In this document: one piece after another, positions 7,008 through 16,389 of the stretch
Layout of the letters: the number at the start of each line of letters is the position of its first letter
How positions within the stretch are numbered: the first letter of the stretch is position 1
From: Oscillospiraceae bacterium
GTDB lineage: Bacteria > Bacillota_A > Clostridia > Oscillospirales > Oscillospiraceae
DNA length: 64,000 nucleotides
Assembly (NCBI GenBank): GCA_017456105.1
Contig: JAFTKA010000002.1
Coordinates: 1-64,000, forward strand
Reading direction: 5' to 3'
Notes under the pieces: generated by a model
The model's database searches: none
What the model saw: only the letters and a program-made list of their open reading frames with translations
What the model was told of the DNA's origin: nothing
Program-made: the position numbers and the translations under genes

Positions 7008-8235
7008 ATTGCAAACGGAATACCGCAGTGCCGGGAGCGTCCACGGACAGACGGCTCAGTTCGTACAGTACCTGTGCGGCCTGACCTCGATTCAGGGTCT
7101 CACCGCCGGTCAGACAAATCCCGTTTTCCTGCAGCACGGCCATGGAAGCGGCCGCCCAGGAAGCGGCATCTTCATCGGTGCTGGCAGTCTGCTGAGCCTC
7201 CCAGATTTCCTGAGAAACAGGCAGCTCCAGAGCGTTCTGCAGCATTACGGCAGCTTCCTCATGGGTGATGGTCTTATTCTCCTCAAAGCTGCCGGACTCA
7301 GTCTCCGGCCAATTGGAGATCAGCCCGGAGCGGAGAGCGGCGGCAAGGTAGGGCTTCAGCCAGTCGGGGGTGTCAGAGGGAATGGCGGCAGACTCGGTAT
7401 CCCCCGCAGGAATATCCAGAGCATCTACAACCATTGCCAAAAACTGTCCCCGGCTCACCGGCAGCTCCGGATAGAAGCAGTCCTGACCATTAATCTTTTC
7501 CCCCACAAACAGCCCTGTATTTCTCAGCCATTCTGCGGCAAAGCGGCAGTCCATACCCACCGTGTCGGTGTAGCGGCGGTTATCGGTGGGCTTCAGGATC
7601 TGTACCGTAACCGTTGCCTCCCGGGAGACATTGCCGGCAGGATCGGCAGCGGTAAAGGTGAAGGAGTCCACACCCACCTTGTTCTTCTTGGGGGTGTAGG
7701 TGAAGCTGCCGTCCTGGGCGATCACCACTTCGCCCCGCTTGGGCTTGCGTACCAGGGTGTAGGTTAGGGCCTGACCCTCCGGATCGCTGACCTGGAGAGT
7801 GCCTGTATTGGGCAGATTCTTATAGGTCTCAACAGAAGAATCCTGAGCAGCGGGAGCTTTGTCCTCCTTACCCCGGATACTGATGACCGCAGTTGCGGAC
7901 TTTTCCACCCGATCGGAGTAGATGGGAAGATAGGTTACCTGAGCCTGTGCGTCTTCTTCAGAACGCAGGGGAGCAAAGGTCATTTGGGCAAGCTGCTCTG
8001 CGGTGAGGATATCACCTGGCTGCAGAACTCTCTGCTTCAAAAGCATGGTGCCGGTGTCCGGGTCGGGAAGATCTGTGATGCAGATGCCCACAAGGGTGTC
8101 CTCCGCCTGGGAAAAATCCTGGGCGGTAAAGCAGTAGGTTGCGTCGCAGTCCACCTCTGCGGCAAAGGCCGTGATACCCATAGAACACAGGCAGACCAGA
8201 GCCAGCAGCAGGCAGACGAGCCGAACTGGAAACAT
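7006..8235 (-). CDS. Secreted S-layer-homology (SLH) protein with an Ig/cadherin-like domain
   Basis: A 409-residue surface protein. A signal peptide (MFPVRLVCLLLALVCL, cleavage near AFA/AEV, residue 26) is followed by a low-similarity region, an Ig/cadherin-like repeat at about 145-235 (the motif DPEGQALTYTLVRKPKRGEV and later FTAADPAGNVS), and three degenerate SLH repeats to the C-terminus (around PVSRGQFLAMVVDAL, TITHEEAAVMLQNAL and TLNRGQAAQVLYELS). SLH repeats anchor proteins to pyruvylated secondary cell-wall polymers. ATG 8235 follows AGGAGG. The partner or substrate is unknown; no enzyme domain is visible. Confidence 0.85.
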   Translation of the reverse strand: MFPVRLVCLLLALVCLCSMGITAFAAEVDCDATYCFTAQDFSQAEDTLVGICITDLPDPDTGTMLLKQRVLQPGDILTAEQLAQMTFAPLRSEEDAQAQVTYLPIYSDRVEKSATAVISIRGKEDKAPAAQDSSVETYKNLPNTGTLQVSDPEGQALTYTLVRKPKRGEVVIAQDGSFTYTPKKNKVGVDSFTFTAADPAGNVSREATVTVQILKPTDNRRYTDTVGMDCRFAAEWLRNTGLFVGEKINGQDCFYPELPVSRGQFLAMVVDALDIPAGDTESAAIPSDTPDWLKPYLAAALRSGLISNWPETESGSFEENKTITHEEAAVMLQNALELPVSQEIWEAQQTASTDEDAASWAAASMAVLQENGICLTGGETLNRGQAAQVLYELSRLSVDAPGTAVFRLQ

Positions 8236-8300
8236 AGAAATACCTCCTGAAATTTGTTTGCAGAGGTATTGTTTACTTCCACAGGGAAAATTATGCATAA

Positions 8301-8360
8301 AAAATGTCCGGCGTTGGGCAATACTTCCTTACGGAGCGTTGCCCTTGGCCGGACATTTTC
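8301..8360 (-). terminator. Terminator of the pyridoxamine kinase gene
   Basis: AAAATGTCCGGC and GCCGGACATTTT form the base of a long stem whose inner arms TTGGGCAA and TTGCCCTTG also pair. On the minus strand it is followed by TTTTTTAT, directly after the kinase stop. Confidence 0.85.
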
Positions 8361-9194
8361 TTATTCTTCAAGAGCCTTTATCAGCTTGCCCAGTACCGGT
8401 TCAAATTTTGCACCGTACCAGTGGCCGGAATCTCCTGCGGTTGCCTTGATGCATTCCACGGTATAATCCGCGGCGATCTTGGCGGCATCGTATGCACCTT
8501 TTCCCCGGAGGAACGCACCTACGAAGGAGGAGGCGTAAATATCGCCGGTGCCGTGGCAGCTGTTGGGGAGCATTTCGTGCTCATAGTAGGCACGGTTTTC
8601 TCCTTCCAGCACCTCCACGCCGGTCTTTCCCTCCCGGTAAGAGACACCTGTGAAGATCACATTCTTGCAGCCCATGGCCTGAAGCCGGGCAAGGATCTCG
8701 TCAATATAGCTTTGATCGTAAGCGGTCTTATACTCCATTCCTGTCAGGAAACAGGCCTCTGTGATGTTGGGCAGGATATAGTCCGCCTGAGCACACAGAC
8801 CCTTCATGGCTTCTACATAGGCCATGTCGAAACCGGGGTAGAGCTTGCCGTTGTCCGCCATGGCAGGATCTACGATCTTAACGGCCTTTTCCGCTGCAGG
8901 AGAAGAGAAAATATCACCGATATAGCTGATCTGCTTGGTGCTTCCCAAATAACCCGTATAAACGGCATCGAAGCGGATTCCCTCCTTGACCCAGTGGTCC
9001 TTAATGGCGGGAATATCCTCGGTCAGATCCCGGAAGGTGTATCCGGTGAAGCCGGCGGTATGGGTGGACAAAACTGCCGAGGGCAGCACACAGGCCTCGA
9101 TTCCGCAAGCGGAAATGATGGGCAGAGCCACTGTCAGGGAACACTGTCCCACGCAGGAAATATCCTGTATGGTTAATATCCTCTTGTAGTTCAT
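8361..9194 (-). CDS. Pyridoxamine/pyridoxal kinase (PfkB-like, PdxK/PdxY group)
   Basis: A 277-residue cytoplasmic kinase of the ribokinase fold that would phosphorylate vitamin B6 vitamers in salvage. Family features are the N-terminal ILTIQDISCVGQCSLTVALP, the phosphate-binding region at NITEACFLTG and the catalytic segment SCHGTGDIYASSFVGA (anion hole and base Asp). The start ATG 9194 follows GGAGGCGATTTT. TATAAT occurs about 30 nt upstream on the same strand. The gene is monocistronic between terminators. PdxK and PdxY paralogues cannot be told apart by eye. Confidence 0.88.
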   Translation of the reverse strand: MNYKRILTIQDISCVGQCSLTVALPIISACGIEACVLPSAVLSTHTAGFTGYTFRDLTEDIPAIKDHWVKEGIRFDAVYTGYLGSTKQISYIGDIFSSPAAEKAVKIVDPAMADNGKLYPGFDMAYVEAMKGLCAQADYILPNITEACFLTGMEYKTAYDQSYIDEILARLQAMGCKNVIFTGVSYREGKTGVEVLEGENRAYYEHEMLPNSCHGTGDIYASSFVGAFLRGKGAYDAAKIAADYTVECIKATAGDSGHWYGAKFEPVLGKLIKALEE

Positions 9195-9294
9195 AAAATC
9201 GCCTCCACTGAATAGGATAGCTCTATTATAGCACGATGCCTTAAGAAATAAAGTGAAATTATTGTTAAAAAATGGGGGAAATAGGAAGGCGTGT

Positions 9295-9948
9295 TTAGCT
9301 TATTTTACTAACGATCCGGGGGACCCTTGCCAAAAACAGGGAAACGATGGCAGTCAGGATCATTTCCGGGATCATATACATGCCGTTGTAGACCACCGAG
9401 TAGAGAAGACCCAGCAGCTGCGGGCTGAGGCTCTCCACCAGAGCACCGCCCCAGGCGGGGAAGCCCTCCTGGGTAAAGAACCACTCTGCCCAGCCGGAAA
9501 ACAGGATATAGCCGGAGGCGATGTGAGTCAGATACCGAAGGCCCAGAGCCAGCAGACTGCCGCACATCAGGCCCAGGCCGGGATTTTTGATCCTGTTCCG
9601 GAAAGCACCGCCAAAGCCTATGACGATAAAGGCCACAAGATAATCAAGCAGGCACATAATGACCGCATTGAAAAGCATGGTGCCGTCGCCGAAGTAGCCC
9701 GGCTGGAAAGCGGCCATCACTGTCTTTGCACCTATGGCCATCTGCAGCAGGGCATAGGCAACGCCGGACACAAGACCCCACTTGACTCCGTGCCGGTAAG
9801 AGATCAGTACCACAGGCAGCATACTGACCAAAGTAACCTGCCCACCAAAGGGCATTTCGGGAATGAAGAGCTTGGCCACAAGCTCCAGCAGCACCGCAAG
9901 AGCCAGTAGCATAGCACTTTCGGTGATGCGTTTTGTTTTGTTTGCCAT
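9295..9948 (-). CDS. thiT: ECF-type thiamine transporter S-component ThiT
   Basis: A 217-residue membrane protein with about six hydrophobic segments (for example LLALAVLLELVAKLFI and YLVAFIVIGFGGAF). The motif GGQVTLVSMLPVVLISYRHG matches the ThiT/YuaJ family, which binds thiamine with high affinity and docks on a shared EcfAA'T module that is not in this window. It is preceded by a TPP riboswitch and a terminator hairpin, which fixes the substrate. ATG 9948 follows AGGAGG, which directly follows the terminator T-run. Confidence 0.93.
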   Translation of the reverse strand: MANKTKRITESAMLLALAVLLELVAKLFIPEMPFGGQVTLVSMLPVVLISYRHGVKWGLVSGVAYALLQMAIGAKTVMAAFQPGYFGDGTMLFNAVIMCLLDYLVAFIVIGFGGAFRNRIKNPGLGLMCGSLLALGLRYLTHIASGYILFSGWAEWFFTQEGFPAWGGALVESLSPQLLGLLYSVVYNGMYMIPEMILTAIVSLFLARVPRIVSKIS

Positions 9949-9962
9949 TTTGCAAACCTCCT

Positions 9963-10009
9963 AAAAATAAAGTATCGCATTGCAAACCCGTCCAGGTGCA
10001 ATGCGATAC
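9963..10009 (-). terminator. Terminator in the TPP riboswitch expression platform
   Basis: GTATCGCATTGCA and TGCAATGCGATAC (minus strand) form a 13-bp stem followed by TTTATTTTT, between the aptamer and the thiT ribosome site. TPP binding would favour this stem. Confidence 0.88.
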
Positions 10010-10028
10010 GATGAGTATCCCATATGTG

Positions 10029-10120
10029 CATCTTTCCCTACGACGGTACTGACCGTATCAGGTTCACGGGTCAGAGCCACAAAGCTCTCTCTCAGCCGGT
10101 TACGCCGGCTCCCCGAAGAC
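10029..10120 (-). promoter_or_regulatory. TPP riboswitch (THI element)
   Basis: On the minus strand the conserved thi-box parts appear in order: a GC-rich P1/P2 side, CTGAGAGAG, ACCCGTGAACCTGATACGG, a small hairpin GTCAGTACC, and GTAGGGAAAGA closing P1. It lies upstream of thiT and acts through the terminator at 9963-10009. Confidence 0.95.
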
Positions 10121-10168
10121 TAATTTGTTTTGCGATCGACTAAATTATACTAAAGCAGCCACAATTTG

Positions 10169-10504
10169 TCAAGCCATGGTTAAAGCCAGCTCCTGACCGC
10201 CCAAAATGTGGAAATGCAGGTGGTTCACCGTCTGCCCCGCATCAGGGCCGCAGTTGGACACCACCCGGTAGCCGTTTACAAGGCCCTCCCGGGCAGCGAT
10301 CACAGGGATCACTTCGAAAATATGGGCAACCACAGAGCTGTTTTCAGCGGTTACTTCGTTGACGGAGGCCAAATGCTCCTTGGGGATCACCAAAATATGG
10401 GTGGGAGCCTGGGGGTTAATGTCCCGGAAAGCATAGACAAGCTCATCTTCATAAACCTTGGTAGAGGGGATCTCTCCTGCGATAATCTTACAGAAAATAC
10501 ACAT
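10169..10504 (-). CDS. HIT-family nucleotide-binding protein
   Basis: A 111-residue histidine-triad hydrolase of the Hint type, acting on nucleoside phosphoramidates or related substrates in the cytoplasm. It starts MCIFCKIIAGEIPS, with two cysteines of the usual zinc-type N-terminus, and ends with the triad motif HLHFHILGG. ATG 10504 is one base after the stop of the DUF89 gene, so it is the third gene of a murI-DUF89-HIT operon. The ribosome site is modest (GAAAGGAAAAACTG). Confidence 0.92.
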   Translation of the reverse strand: MCIFCKIIAGEIPSTKVYEDELVYAFRDINPQAPTHILVIPKEHLASVNEVTAENSSVVAHIFEVIPVIAAREGLVNGYRVVSNCGPDAGQTVNHLHFHILGGQELALTMA

Positions 10505-10505
10505 A

Positions 10506-11381
10506 TCAGTTTTTCCTTTCTCTTAACAGCATCGGAGTCAGCAGGGGCTTTTGGAATTCCTCCACAAACCGCTGACATTTTACTAAAAACGCATAATACA
10601 CATTGTAGCCGCAGCCCAGCATGGTCTCGATATTACCCTGTCCCTTGGCGATGACCACATCGGCAGTTTCCAAAGCAGTCTTTGCCTCCTTGGATAACAG
10701 GGAAAGCTCCGTGCCGCCTACGTTGTTGCCGTTGTCAATAATGGGGAAGGGGATTCCTACTGCCACCGCATCTTCCCGGGTGGCATCGTTGTGAGCCGGG
10801 CCGCCCCGGACGCAGAAGGTGATTTCCAAATGGGGAAACTCCTTATGGATCTGCTCACCGAACAGCCGGTCAAAGCAAATTTCACCGGCATTGTCCGTCA
10901 GATATAAAAGGGTCTTTCCCTGTGCCAAATCCCGGCAAAGCTCCTGATAAACAGCCTTGTCCAAGGCAATATCCTTGGCTTTCTCCAGCATTTCTTCCAG
11001 AGCATCAAAGCTGACCTTGCCCTGCAGGGCCGAAAAGTCGATGTAATTGCCCAAAACCGCAAACTGCAAAGCGGCATAGAGCTTGTCCTCTGACGCATCG
11101 ATCCTCTGCCGAACAGAGTCCAGCCTTTCCATAACGAAGGCATTGGAAAGCCGCTTTTCCTCTTTGTAGCGATCCGGGTCAAGACCGTAAAATTTTTGCA
11201 AGAGCTCTGCTGTTTTCGGGGATAATGTAGGAGAGCTTGCTTCTTCGGGCAGCTCCGCGTACAGCTTCATCAGCTCCCTGAGAAATGCGGTGGCGGTGGC
11301 CTCGTCGCCTAAGGAACGGGCGGTCTCCAGACTGCGGTTCATATGGCACTGATAGCATACGGTGTTCATTTTTATGCTCAT
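10506..11381 (-). CDS. DUF89/ARMT1-like metal-dependent phosphatase
   Basis: A 291-residue protein of the DUF89 family, proposed damage-control phosphatases that remove phosphate from misphosphorylated sugars or cofactors. Landmarks are the N-terminal MNTVCYQCH, the metal-site motif LYLTDNAGEICFD, and DVVIAKGQGNIETM near the C-terminus. It overlaps murI by ATGA, and the HIT gene follows after one base. An ATG four codons later (11369) is an alternative start. Its true substrate is unknown; the link with murI and HIT suggests a housekeeping metabolite-repair role. Confidence 0.82.
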   Translation of the reverse strand: MSIKMNTVCYQCHMNRSLETARSLGDEATATAFLRELMKLYAELPEEASSPTLSPKTAELLQKFYGLDPDRYKEEKRLSNAFVMERLDSVRQRIDASEDKLYAALQFAVLGNYIDFSALQGKVSFDALEEMLEKAKDIALDKAVYQELCRDLAQGKTLLYLTDNAGEICFDRLFGEQIHKEFPHLEITFCVRGGPAHNDATREDAVAVGIPFPIIDNGNNVGGTELSLLSKEAKTALETADVVIAKGQGNIETMLGCGYNVYYAFLVKCQRFVEEFQKPLLTPMLLRERKN

Positions 11382-12136
11382 AGGGTATCCTCCAGCAGCT
11401 CCATGGAAAGCCGCAGAATTTCAGGGGAATGCAGACTGTTTTCTATCTGCACACTGCCCGGACCGGGATTCAGAAGACCTTTCTGCTCCAAGCAACGCAG
11501 AGTCTGCTTTGCCGTTCCGAGACTTCCGTCCAGTAACGTAGTATCTGGCAAAACCTTCCGAATGGCTTTTACGGCAAAGGGGTAGTGGGTGCAACCCAAA
11601 ACCAAAGCGTCAAGCTTGCCCACATAGGGGGAGAGGACGGCCTTGAGTAATGCTTCCGTTTCCTCGGTGTCTACCTTGCCGGCTTCGATCAATTCCACAA
11701 GACCCGGGGCAGCGATCAGCTCTGCCTGTACACTGGGGAAACGCTTTAACTGGATCGCCAGCTTTTCCTCCCGCAATGTAACCTCCGTGGCCATAATGCC
11801 CACCCGACCCTCCGGGAAACGGTCAGCAGCCAGCTTCAGGGCAGGCTCAATGCCAATAATGATGGTATCCGGATAGGTCTCCCGCAAAAGGGAAATGGCG
11901 GCGGCAGTGGCGGTGTTGCAGGCAACCACCAGAGCCTTAATGCCCCGGCCAATCAGCATGTCCGCGGCGGCCATAGTCAGCTCCTGCACTTGGGCATGGG
12001 TGCGGCCACCGTAGGGAGCATTGGCAGAATCTCCGAAATATATGAAATTTTCCTGGGGCATGAGCCGTACCAGCTCTCTTAGAACGCTGATGCCGCCCAC
12101 ACCGGAATCAAAAACAGCAATGGGTTTGGTGTTCAT
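11378..12136 (-). CDS. murI: Glutamate racemase
   Basis: A 252-residue cytoplasmic enzyme that converts L- to D-glutamate for peptidoglycan. The two catalytic cysteines are C73 (VACNTATA) and C181 (LGCTHYP), and the N-terminal AVFDSGVGGISVLRE and GDSANAPYG motifs are present. Length is close to the usual 255-270. It heads the murI-DUF89-HIT operon on the minus strand; the next gene overlaps its stop by four bases. Confidence 0.97.
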   Translation of the reverse strand: MNTKPIAVFDSGVGGISVLRELVRLMPQENFIYFGDSANAPYGGRTHAQVQELTMAAADMLIGRGIKALVVACNTATAAAISLLRETYPDTIIIGIEPALKLAADRFPEGRVGIMATEVTLREEKLAIQLKRFPSVQAELIAAPGLVELIEAGKVDTEETEALLKAVLSPYVGKLDALVLGCTHYPFAVKAIRKVLPDTTLLDGSLGTAKQTLRCLEQKGLLNPGPGSVQIENSLHSPEILRLSMELLEDTL

Positions 12137-12187
12137 AAAATCACCTCAGACTCAGTATATCAAGAAACGACGAAAGTTTCAACCACA

Positions 12188-12216
12188 TTGACTTTTTTCC
12201 GAGAATTTGGTACATT
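12188..12216 (+). promoter_or_regulatory. Promoter of the gtrA-like gene
   Basis: TTGACT (12188-12193), a 17-bp spacer and TACATT (12211-12216) lie upstream of AAAGGAG and the start codon. Confidence 0.6.
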
Positions 12217-12242
12217 AAAAATATAAAGGAGTTGATTATGGT

Positions 12243-12647
12243 ATGAAGAAACTCTTTGATAAAACCTTTCTGCGATTTCTGCTGGTGGGCGGCATCAATA
12301 CGGTCATCTGCTCCGGATTACAGTTTGTCCTTTACAATTTTTTCAGCTGGGGCTATTGGCCTGCCACTGCCGCCAATTATATCGTAGGCAGTACCGTCAG
12401 CTATTTCCTCAATAAGCATTACACCTTCCAGTCCGGCGACAAAAAGCCCATCACGGTGCTTTGGTTCATTTTGGAGATCGCCTGCTGTTACTTTATCGCC
12501 TACGGTGTAGCCAAGCCTTTGGCACATCAGATCCTTTCCGGCTATGGCATCGATTCCAAGGAGAACGTGGCAATGCTGGTGGGTATGGCGATGTTCTCAG
12601 GCCTTAATTATTTAGGCCAGCGATTTATCGTCTTCAGAAAGAAATAA
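12243..12647 (+). CDS. GtrA-family small membrane protein
   Basis: A 134-residue protein with four hydrophobic segments, for example FLLVGGINTVICSGLQFVLYN and FILEIACCYFIAYGVA. The pattern SYFLNKHYTFQ between segments two and three is the GtrA hallmark. Members are thought to flip or help transfer undecaprenyl-linked sugars for cell-wall or surface-polysaccharide glycosylation. No glycosyltransferase is adjacent, so its partner is unknown. The start ATG 12243 follows AAAGGAGTTGATTATGGT. Confidence 0.88.
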   Translation: MKKLFDKTFLRFLLVGGINTVICSGLQFVLYNFFSWGYWPATAANYIVGSTVSYFLNKHYTFQSGDKKPITVLWFILEIACCYFIAYGVAKPLAHQILSGYGIDSKENVAMLVGMAMFSGLNYLGQRFIVFRKK

Positions 12648-12653
12648 ACCTCA

Positions 12654-12681
12654 GGGGGGATCGGCAAATGCCGATCCCCCC
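12654..12681. other. Perfect GC-rich hairpin after gtrA
   Basis: A 13-bp stem, GGGGGGATCGGCA with TGCCGATCCCCCC, has a two-base centre but no T-run, so termination is uncertain. It may protect the mRNA 3' end. Confidence 0.55.
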
Positions 12682-12689
12682 AGTTTACG

Positions 12690-12764
12690 CAAAATGTCCG
12701 TTAGAAATCGTAGGGAACGCATATATGCGTTCCGCTGCGGAGCGGATAAATCCGCTCCCTACAA
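12690..12764. repeat. Dispersed intergenic repeat (GTAGGG...CCCTAC family), copy 1
   Basis: GTAGGGA at 12710 and TCCCTAC ending at 12762 bound two inner palindromes: a perfect 20-nt one at 12713-12732 and GAGCGGATAAATCCGCTC. A related element lies at 34142-34192. The left flank ATGTCCGTTAGAAA recurs in nearly the same form near 21279-21293. It sits between converging genes. Confidence 0.8.
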
Positions 12765-12782
12765 TGGATAAGGAAATGCTTG

Positions 12783-13706
12783 TTATTCCCCACCGATGGC
12801 GGCAAGGGCAAGAATACCCAAATTGTCCCGGTAGATTTCATCAAACTGAGAAAGGGGCAGAGGGTTTACCCCCGACCCCACCTCAATGGTGTAGCCGGGC
12901 TTTCGGAACTCCTGAATAAACCAGTCCTTATAGCCTGCAAAGCCGGACTGATAGGGGGTATCGGCAAGGCGATAGCCACTGACTGAGGCAAACTGCCGCC
13001 CCAACTCCTCCGCACCGGGCACTTCATAATCGGAAAACCTCCAATAGATCTCTTCCCCTTGAGAATGATAAGCCAGGATAAGCTCCGGGTCTAAGAACCG
13101 GGTATACCCCGCCAGAGCCTGGGTCTCCAGCTGATTTAAGGGGGCTCTTCCCACATAATCCCGGGGTGCCGGCTTTGTATAGCCTTGGGAGAACTTGATC
13201 TCCCGTGCCTGGAGCCAGCCAGCCGGATAATTGAGATTCAAATCAGTACCCAAAAGATTGGCTTTCCAGCCGTCGGGAAAGGGAATGGCCGGATAATCGG
13301 CAGAGATCCTTTGGGCAAGATCGTACTGAATATTGCCCCCGGTGATCGCTCCCACCACCAGATCCACCCCATCGGGGTTCACCATAGGCACCATATAAAT
13401 GGTGGCAAGCTCCGCAATATCCTGAGCGTTCCAGCGGCCGATCTGACTGCCCGACTGAATGGCTTGTGCCAATTCTTCCGCAAATTTCAGAAGCACCAGG
13501 CTTGTGATCCACTCGTTGGCGTGATGTGATGCCGAATAAATGACCTTTCTCGGACCGTCTCCGATCACCAGGGTCCTGACCGGCCGCTGAAAGGCGGTGC
13601 TGGTTAAAAGCTCCGAACGGCAAAAGGGGTAGACCCGGACGATCTCCCGGATCATCTGATCGCAGCTTTCTGCGGTGATGGGAACAGATGTATTGACAAT
13701 TGGCAT
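12783..13706 (-). CDS. M14-family zinc carboxypeptidase
   Basis: A 307-residue peptidase of the carboxypeptidase A fold. Zinc ligands are visible in SASHHANEW (HxxE) and LAYHSQGEEI (third His), and the catalytic Glu in GYTIEVG. No signal peptide is seen, so it may act in the cytoplasm; relatives include gamma-D-glutamyl diamino-acid peptidases that cut peptidoglycan peptides, making murein recycling a reasonable guess. The ribosome site GGAGGCG lies inside the 3' arm of the terminator of mnmG, so readthrough mRNA would hide it. ATG 13706 has no better alternative. Confidence 0.88.
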   Translation of the reverse strand: MPIVNTSVPITAESCDQMIREIVRVYPFCRSELLTSTAFQRPVRTLVIGDGPRKVIYSASHHANEWITSLVLLKFAEELAQAIQSGSQIGRWNAQDIAELATIYMVPMVNPDGVDLVVGAITGGNIQYDLAQRISADYPAIPFPDGWKANLLGTDLNLNYPAGWLQAREIKFSQGYTKPAPRDYVGRAPLNQLETQALAGYTRFLDPELILAYHSQGEEIYWRFSDYEVPGAEELGRQFASVSGYRLADTPYQSGFAGYKDWFIQEFRKPGYTIEVGSGVNPLPLSQFDEIYRDNLGILALAAIGGE

Positions 13707-13748
13707 AAAAAATCGCCTCCGACTATCCTATGCGTCGGGGGCGATTTT
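13707..13748 (-). terminator. Terminator of mnmG overlapping the next ribosome site
   Basis: AATCGCCCCCGAC and GTCGGAGGCGATT (minus strand) pair with one mismatch and are followed by TTTTTT. The 3' arm contains GGAGGCG, the ribosome site of the M14 gene that starts at 13706. Confidence 0.8.
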
Positions 13749-13749
13749 G

Positions 13750-15618
13750 TTACATGGTTTCCAAATAGATCAAAAGCACCGCAATATCCGCCGGGCTGAC
13801 ACCGGAGATCCGGCTTGCCTGACCGATGGACACGGGGCGAATCTCCTGTAATTTCTGCCGGGCCTCCAGCCGCAGACCTGCAATGGCATTGTAGTCGATA
13901 TTGTCCGGAAGCAGCCGGGATTCCTCCTTCCGGAATTCTTCCACCTGCTTTTGCTGCCGGGCAAGATAGCCGGCATACTTGATTTGAATTTCCACCTCTT
14001 GGGTAACAGACAGGGGCAGCTCCGGCCGACCCTCATCAAAGGGTTTCAAATCCTCATAGGTAACTTGCGGTCTGCGAAGAAGATCTGCAAGCCGTGCGGA
14101 GTTTTCTACAGGTGCGGAATCCCGCATAGCCAGCATATCATTCAGTGCCTGACTTGCCGGAACACCGTTTCCCTCCAAACGCCGGATCTCCCGCTCCACA
14201 GCAGCGTATTTTTCTTCTACCTGCCTTAGCCTTTCCTGAGGCACAAGGCCTACCTTCGCACCCAAATGGGTCAGCCGCTGATCCGCGTTGTCCTGCCGAT
14301 GCAGAAGCCGGTATTCACTGCGGCTGGTCATGATCCGGTAGGGCTCTTCCGTACCCTTGGTTACCAGATCGTCAATGAGCGTGCCGATGTAGCTGGTATC
14401 CCGGGTCAGGATCAGGGGGTCTTTCCCCTGGATTTTTAGTGCCGCATTGATACCGGCCACCAAGCCCTGTACCGCCGCCTCTTCGTAGCCCGATGAGCCG
14501 TTGAACTGACCTGCACCGTAAAGACCGGAGATCTTCTTGTACTCCAAAGTAGGCAAAAGATATGTGGGGTCGATGCACTCATACTCAATGGCATAGGCAG
14601 GCCGCATGATCTCCGCATTCTCCAGGCCGGGAACAGTTCGAAGCATAGCAATTTGCACATCTTCAGGAAGACTGGAGGAAAAGCCCTGAATGTACATTTC
14701 CTCTGTGTCCAAACCACAGGGCTCAATGAACAGCTGGTGCCGGGGCTTGTCCGCGAACCGGACGATCTTCGTTTCAATACTGGGGCAGTACCGGGGTCCC
14801 ACACCGGAGATCGTACCGTCGTACATAGGAGAACGATGGAGATTATCCTGAATGATCTTGTGGGTCTTTTCGTTGGTATAGGTCAGATAACACACCGCTT
14901 GATTATTCAGTTTGTGAGTTGTCCGGAAAGAGAATGGCTCGGGATCGTCGTCGCCGGGCTGCAGCTCCATCTTGGAAAAATCAATGCTCCTGCGATTGAC
15001 TCTGGGGGGCGTTCCTGTCTTAAACCGACGCAGGGGCAGACCCAAGGCCCTGAGATTATCCGCAAGGTGAGTGGAGGCGTGCATACCGTCCGGGCCTGCG
15101 GACTGAATGGATTCGCCAATAATGATGGTGCTGTCAAGAAACGTACCGCTGGCGATGATCACAGCCTTCGCTCCATACTCTGCACCCAAATGGGTACGCA
15201 CACCGCAGACAGCGTCCTGCTCCGTCAGGAGCTCCACGATCTGAGCCTGCTTCAGCTCCAGGTTTTCCTGCTTTTCCAGGGTGTGCTTCATATATTCCTG
15301 ATATTTCCGCCGATCACCCTGAGCTCTTAAGGAGTGAACTGCCGGGCCCTTGCCCTTGTTCAGCATACGATACTGGATACAGGCCGCATCAGCCGCCAGA
15401 CCCATCTGACCACCCAGAGCGTCCAGCTCCCGGACCAAATGACCCTTGCCCGTGCCGCCAATGGCGGGATTGCAGGGCATATTGCCAACGGCGTCCAGAT
15501 TGATGGTAAACAGGATCGTATGCAGACCCATTCGGGCGGAGGCCAAAGCCGCTTCAATACCGGCGTGTCCCGCACCGATGACGATCACATCGGCCTTTCC
15601 TGCGTAATAAGTGTTCAT
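13750..15618 (-). CDS. mnmG: tRNA uridine 5-carboxymethylaminomethyl modification enzyme MnmG
   Basis: A 622-residue FAD protein that with MnmE modifies U34 of certain tRNAs. The Rossmann FAD motif is [16 protein letters not shown], followed by [15 protein letters not shown] and, mid-protein, FKTGTPPRV and [13 protein letters not shown]. Length is typical. ATG 15618 is chosen; the longer reading begins at a TTG without support. It lies downstream of trmB on the same strand with an 18-base gap, so two tRNA-modification genes are probably co-transcribed. The partner mnmE is not in the window. Confidence 0.97.
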   Translation of the reverse strand: MNTYYAGKADVIVIGAGHAGIEAALASARMGLHTILFTINLDAVGNMPCNPAIGGTGKGHLVRELDALGGQMGLAADAACIQYRMLNKGKGPAVHSLRAQGDRRKYQEYMKHTLEKQENLELKQAQIVELLTEQDAVCGVRTHLGAEYGAKAVIIASGTFLDSTIIIGESIQSAGPDGMHASTHLADNLRALGLPLRRFKTGTPPRVNRRSIDFSKMELQPGDDDPEPFSFRTTHKLNNQAVCYLTYTNEKTHKIIQDNLHRSPMYDGTISGVGPRYCPSIETKIVRFADKPRHQLFIEPCGLDTEEMYIQGFSSSLPEDVQIAMLRTVPGLENAEIMRPAYAIEYECIDPTYLLPTLEYKKISGLYGAGQFNGSSGYEEAAVQGLVAGINAALKIQGKDPLILTRDTSYIGTLIDDLVTKGTEEPYRIMTSRSEYRLLHRQDNADQRLTHLGAKVGLVPQERLRQVEEKYAAVEREIRRLEGNGVPASQALNDMLAMRDSAPVENSARLADLLRRPQVTYEDLKPFDEGRPELPLSVTQEVEIQIKYAGYLARQQKQVEEFRKEESRLLPDNIDYNAIAGLRLEARQKLQEIRPVSIGQASRISGVSPADIAVLLIYLETM

Positions 15619-15635
15619 ACAATAATTTTCCACTT

Positions 15636-16322
15636 TCAATTTTCAACTTTCAATTTGTCCTTTTTCTCCTCTTTCGGAAGAACAAAAGGTCTACATACCA
15701 CCTCACACCGGTTAATGGGTGTGCCGAGAGCGTGGAATTTTTCTTCGTAGCCGGTCATAATACCCACAATGCCGTTTTCGTGGAGGTTCCGGGTCAGGTT
15801 GTTGACCTGCAGACCGCAAAGAGCGAATTCTTCCACGGAGTATTCAAACAGGGGAGCGTTGTCAGTCTTGAAATGGATCTCACCGCCGGGCTTTACGGTG
15901 CGGCAGTACTTATCCAAAAAGCTTCTGTGGGTGAGCCGACGCTTGGCATTTTTCTTCCGGGGCCAGGGATCGGGGAAATTGATAAACAGCCGATCCATTT
16001 CGCCGGTGGCGAAAATTTCCTCAATATTGGCAACGTCCATATCGATAAAGAAAACATTGGTAAGACCCATGGCCTGTGCCTTCTCCATGGCAACCACCAT
16101 TGCCTCCCGGCAGCGTTCCACAGCGATCAATAAAACGTCGGGATTTGCCTGAGCGGTCTCGGCAGTGAACTTGCCCTTGCCGCAGCCCACTTCCACCCAC
16201 AAAGCGGTGCAGTCCTTCTTCAGCTCCCGCCATTGACCCTTTCGGGCAGCCGGGTCTTCGATCCGGTAGGCAGCGGTAGCGGCCATACGGGAATCTAAGT
16301 TTTTCATTTTACGCATTCTCAT
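15636..16322 (-). CDS. trmB: tRNA (guanine-N7-)-methyltransferase TrmB
   Basis: A 228-residue SAM-dependent enzyme that methylates G46 in tRNA variable loops. The SAM-binding motif is [11 protein letters not shown], the catalytic region is [19 protein letters not shown] and the late HFKTDN matches the family. ATG 16322 follows GAGGTTGTTTTTT. It is divergent from the csoR gene. The last codons run into a repetitive tract of TTTCAA-type words (about 15630-15660), also seen as the spacer before mnmG. Confidence 0.95.
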   Translation of the reverse strand: MRMRKMKNLDSRMAATAAYRIEDPAARKGQWRELKKDCTALWVEVGCGKGKFTAETAQANPDVLLIAVERCREAMVVAMEKAQAMGLTNVFFIDMDVANIEEIFATGEMDRLFINFPDPWPRKKNAKRRLTHRSFLDKYCRTVKPGGEIHFKTDNAPLFEYSVEEFALCGLQVNNLTRNLHENGIVGIMTGYEEKFHALGTPINRCEVVCRPFVLPKEEKKDKLKVEN

Positions 16323-16389
16323 AAAAAACAACCTCTTTTTCGGTTTTTGGTTATTATAGCAGAAAGGAAAGCAACAGTCAAAGAAATTC

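Noticed and set aside
12654..12681. Intrinsic terminator after gtrA
   Set aside because: The stem is perfect but no T-run follows, so I list it only as a hairpin.
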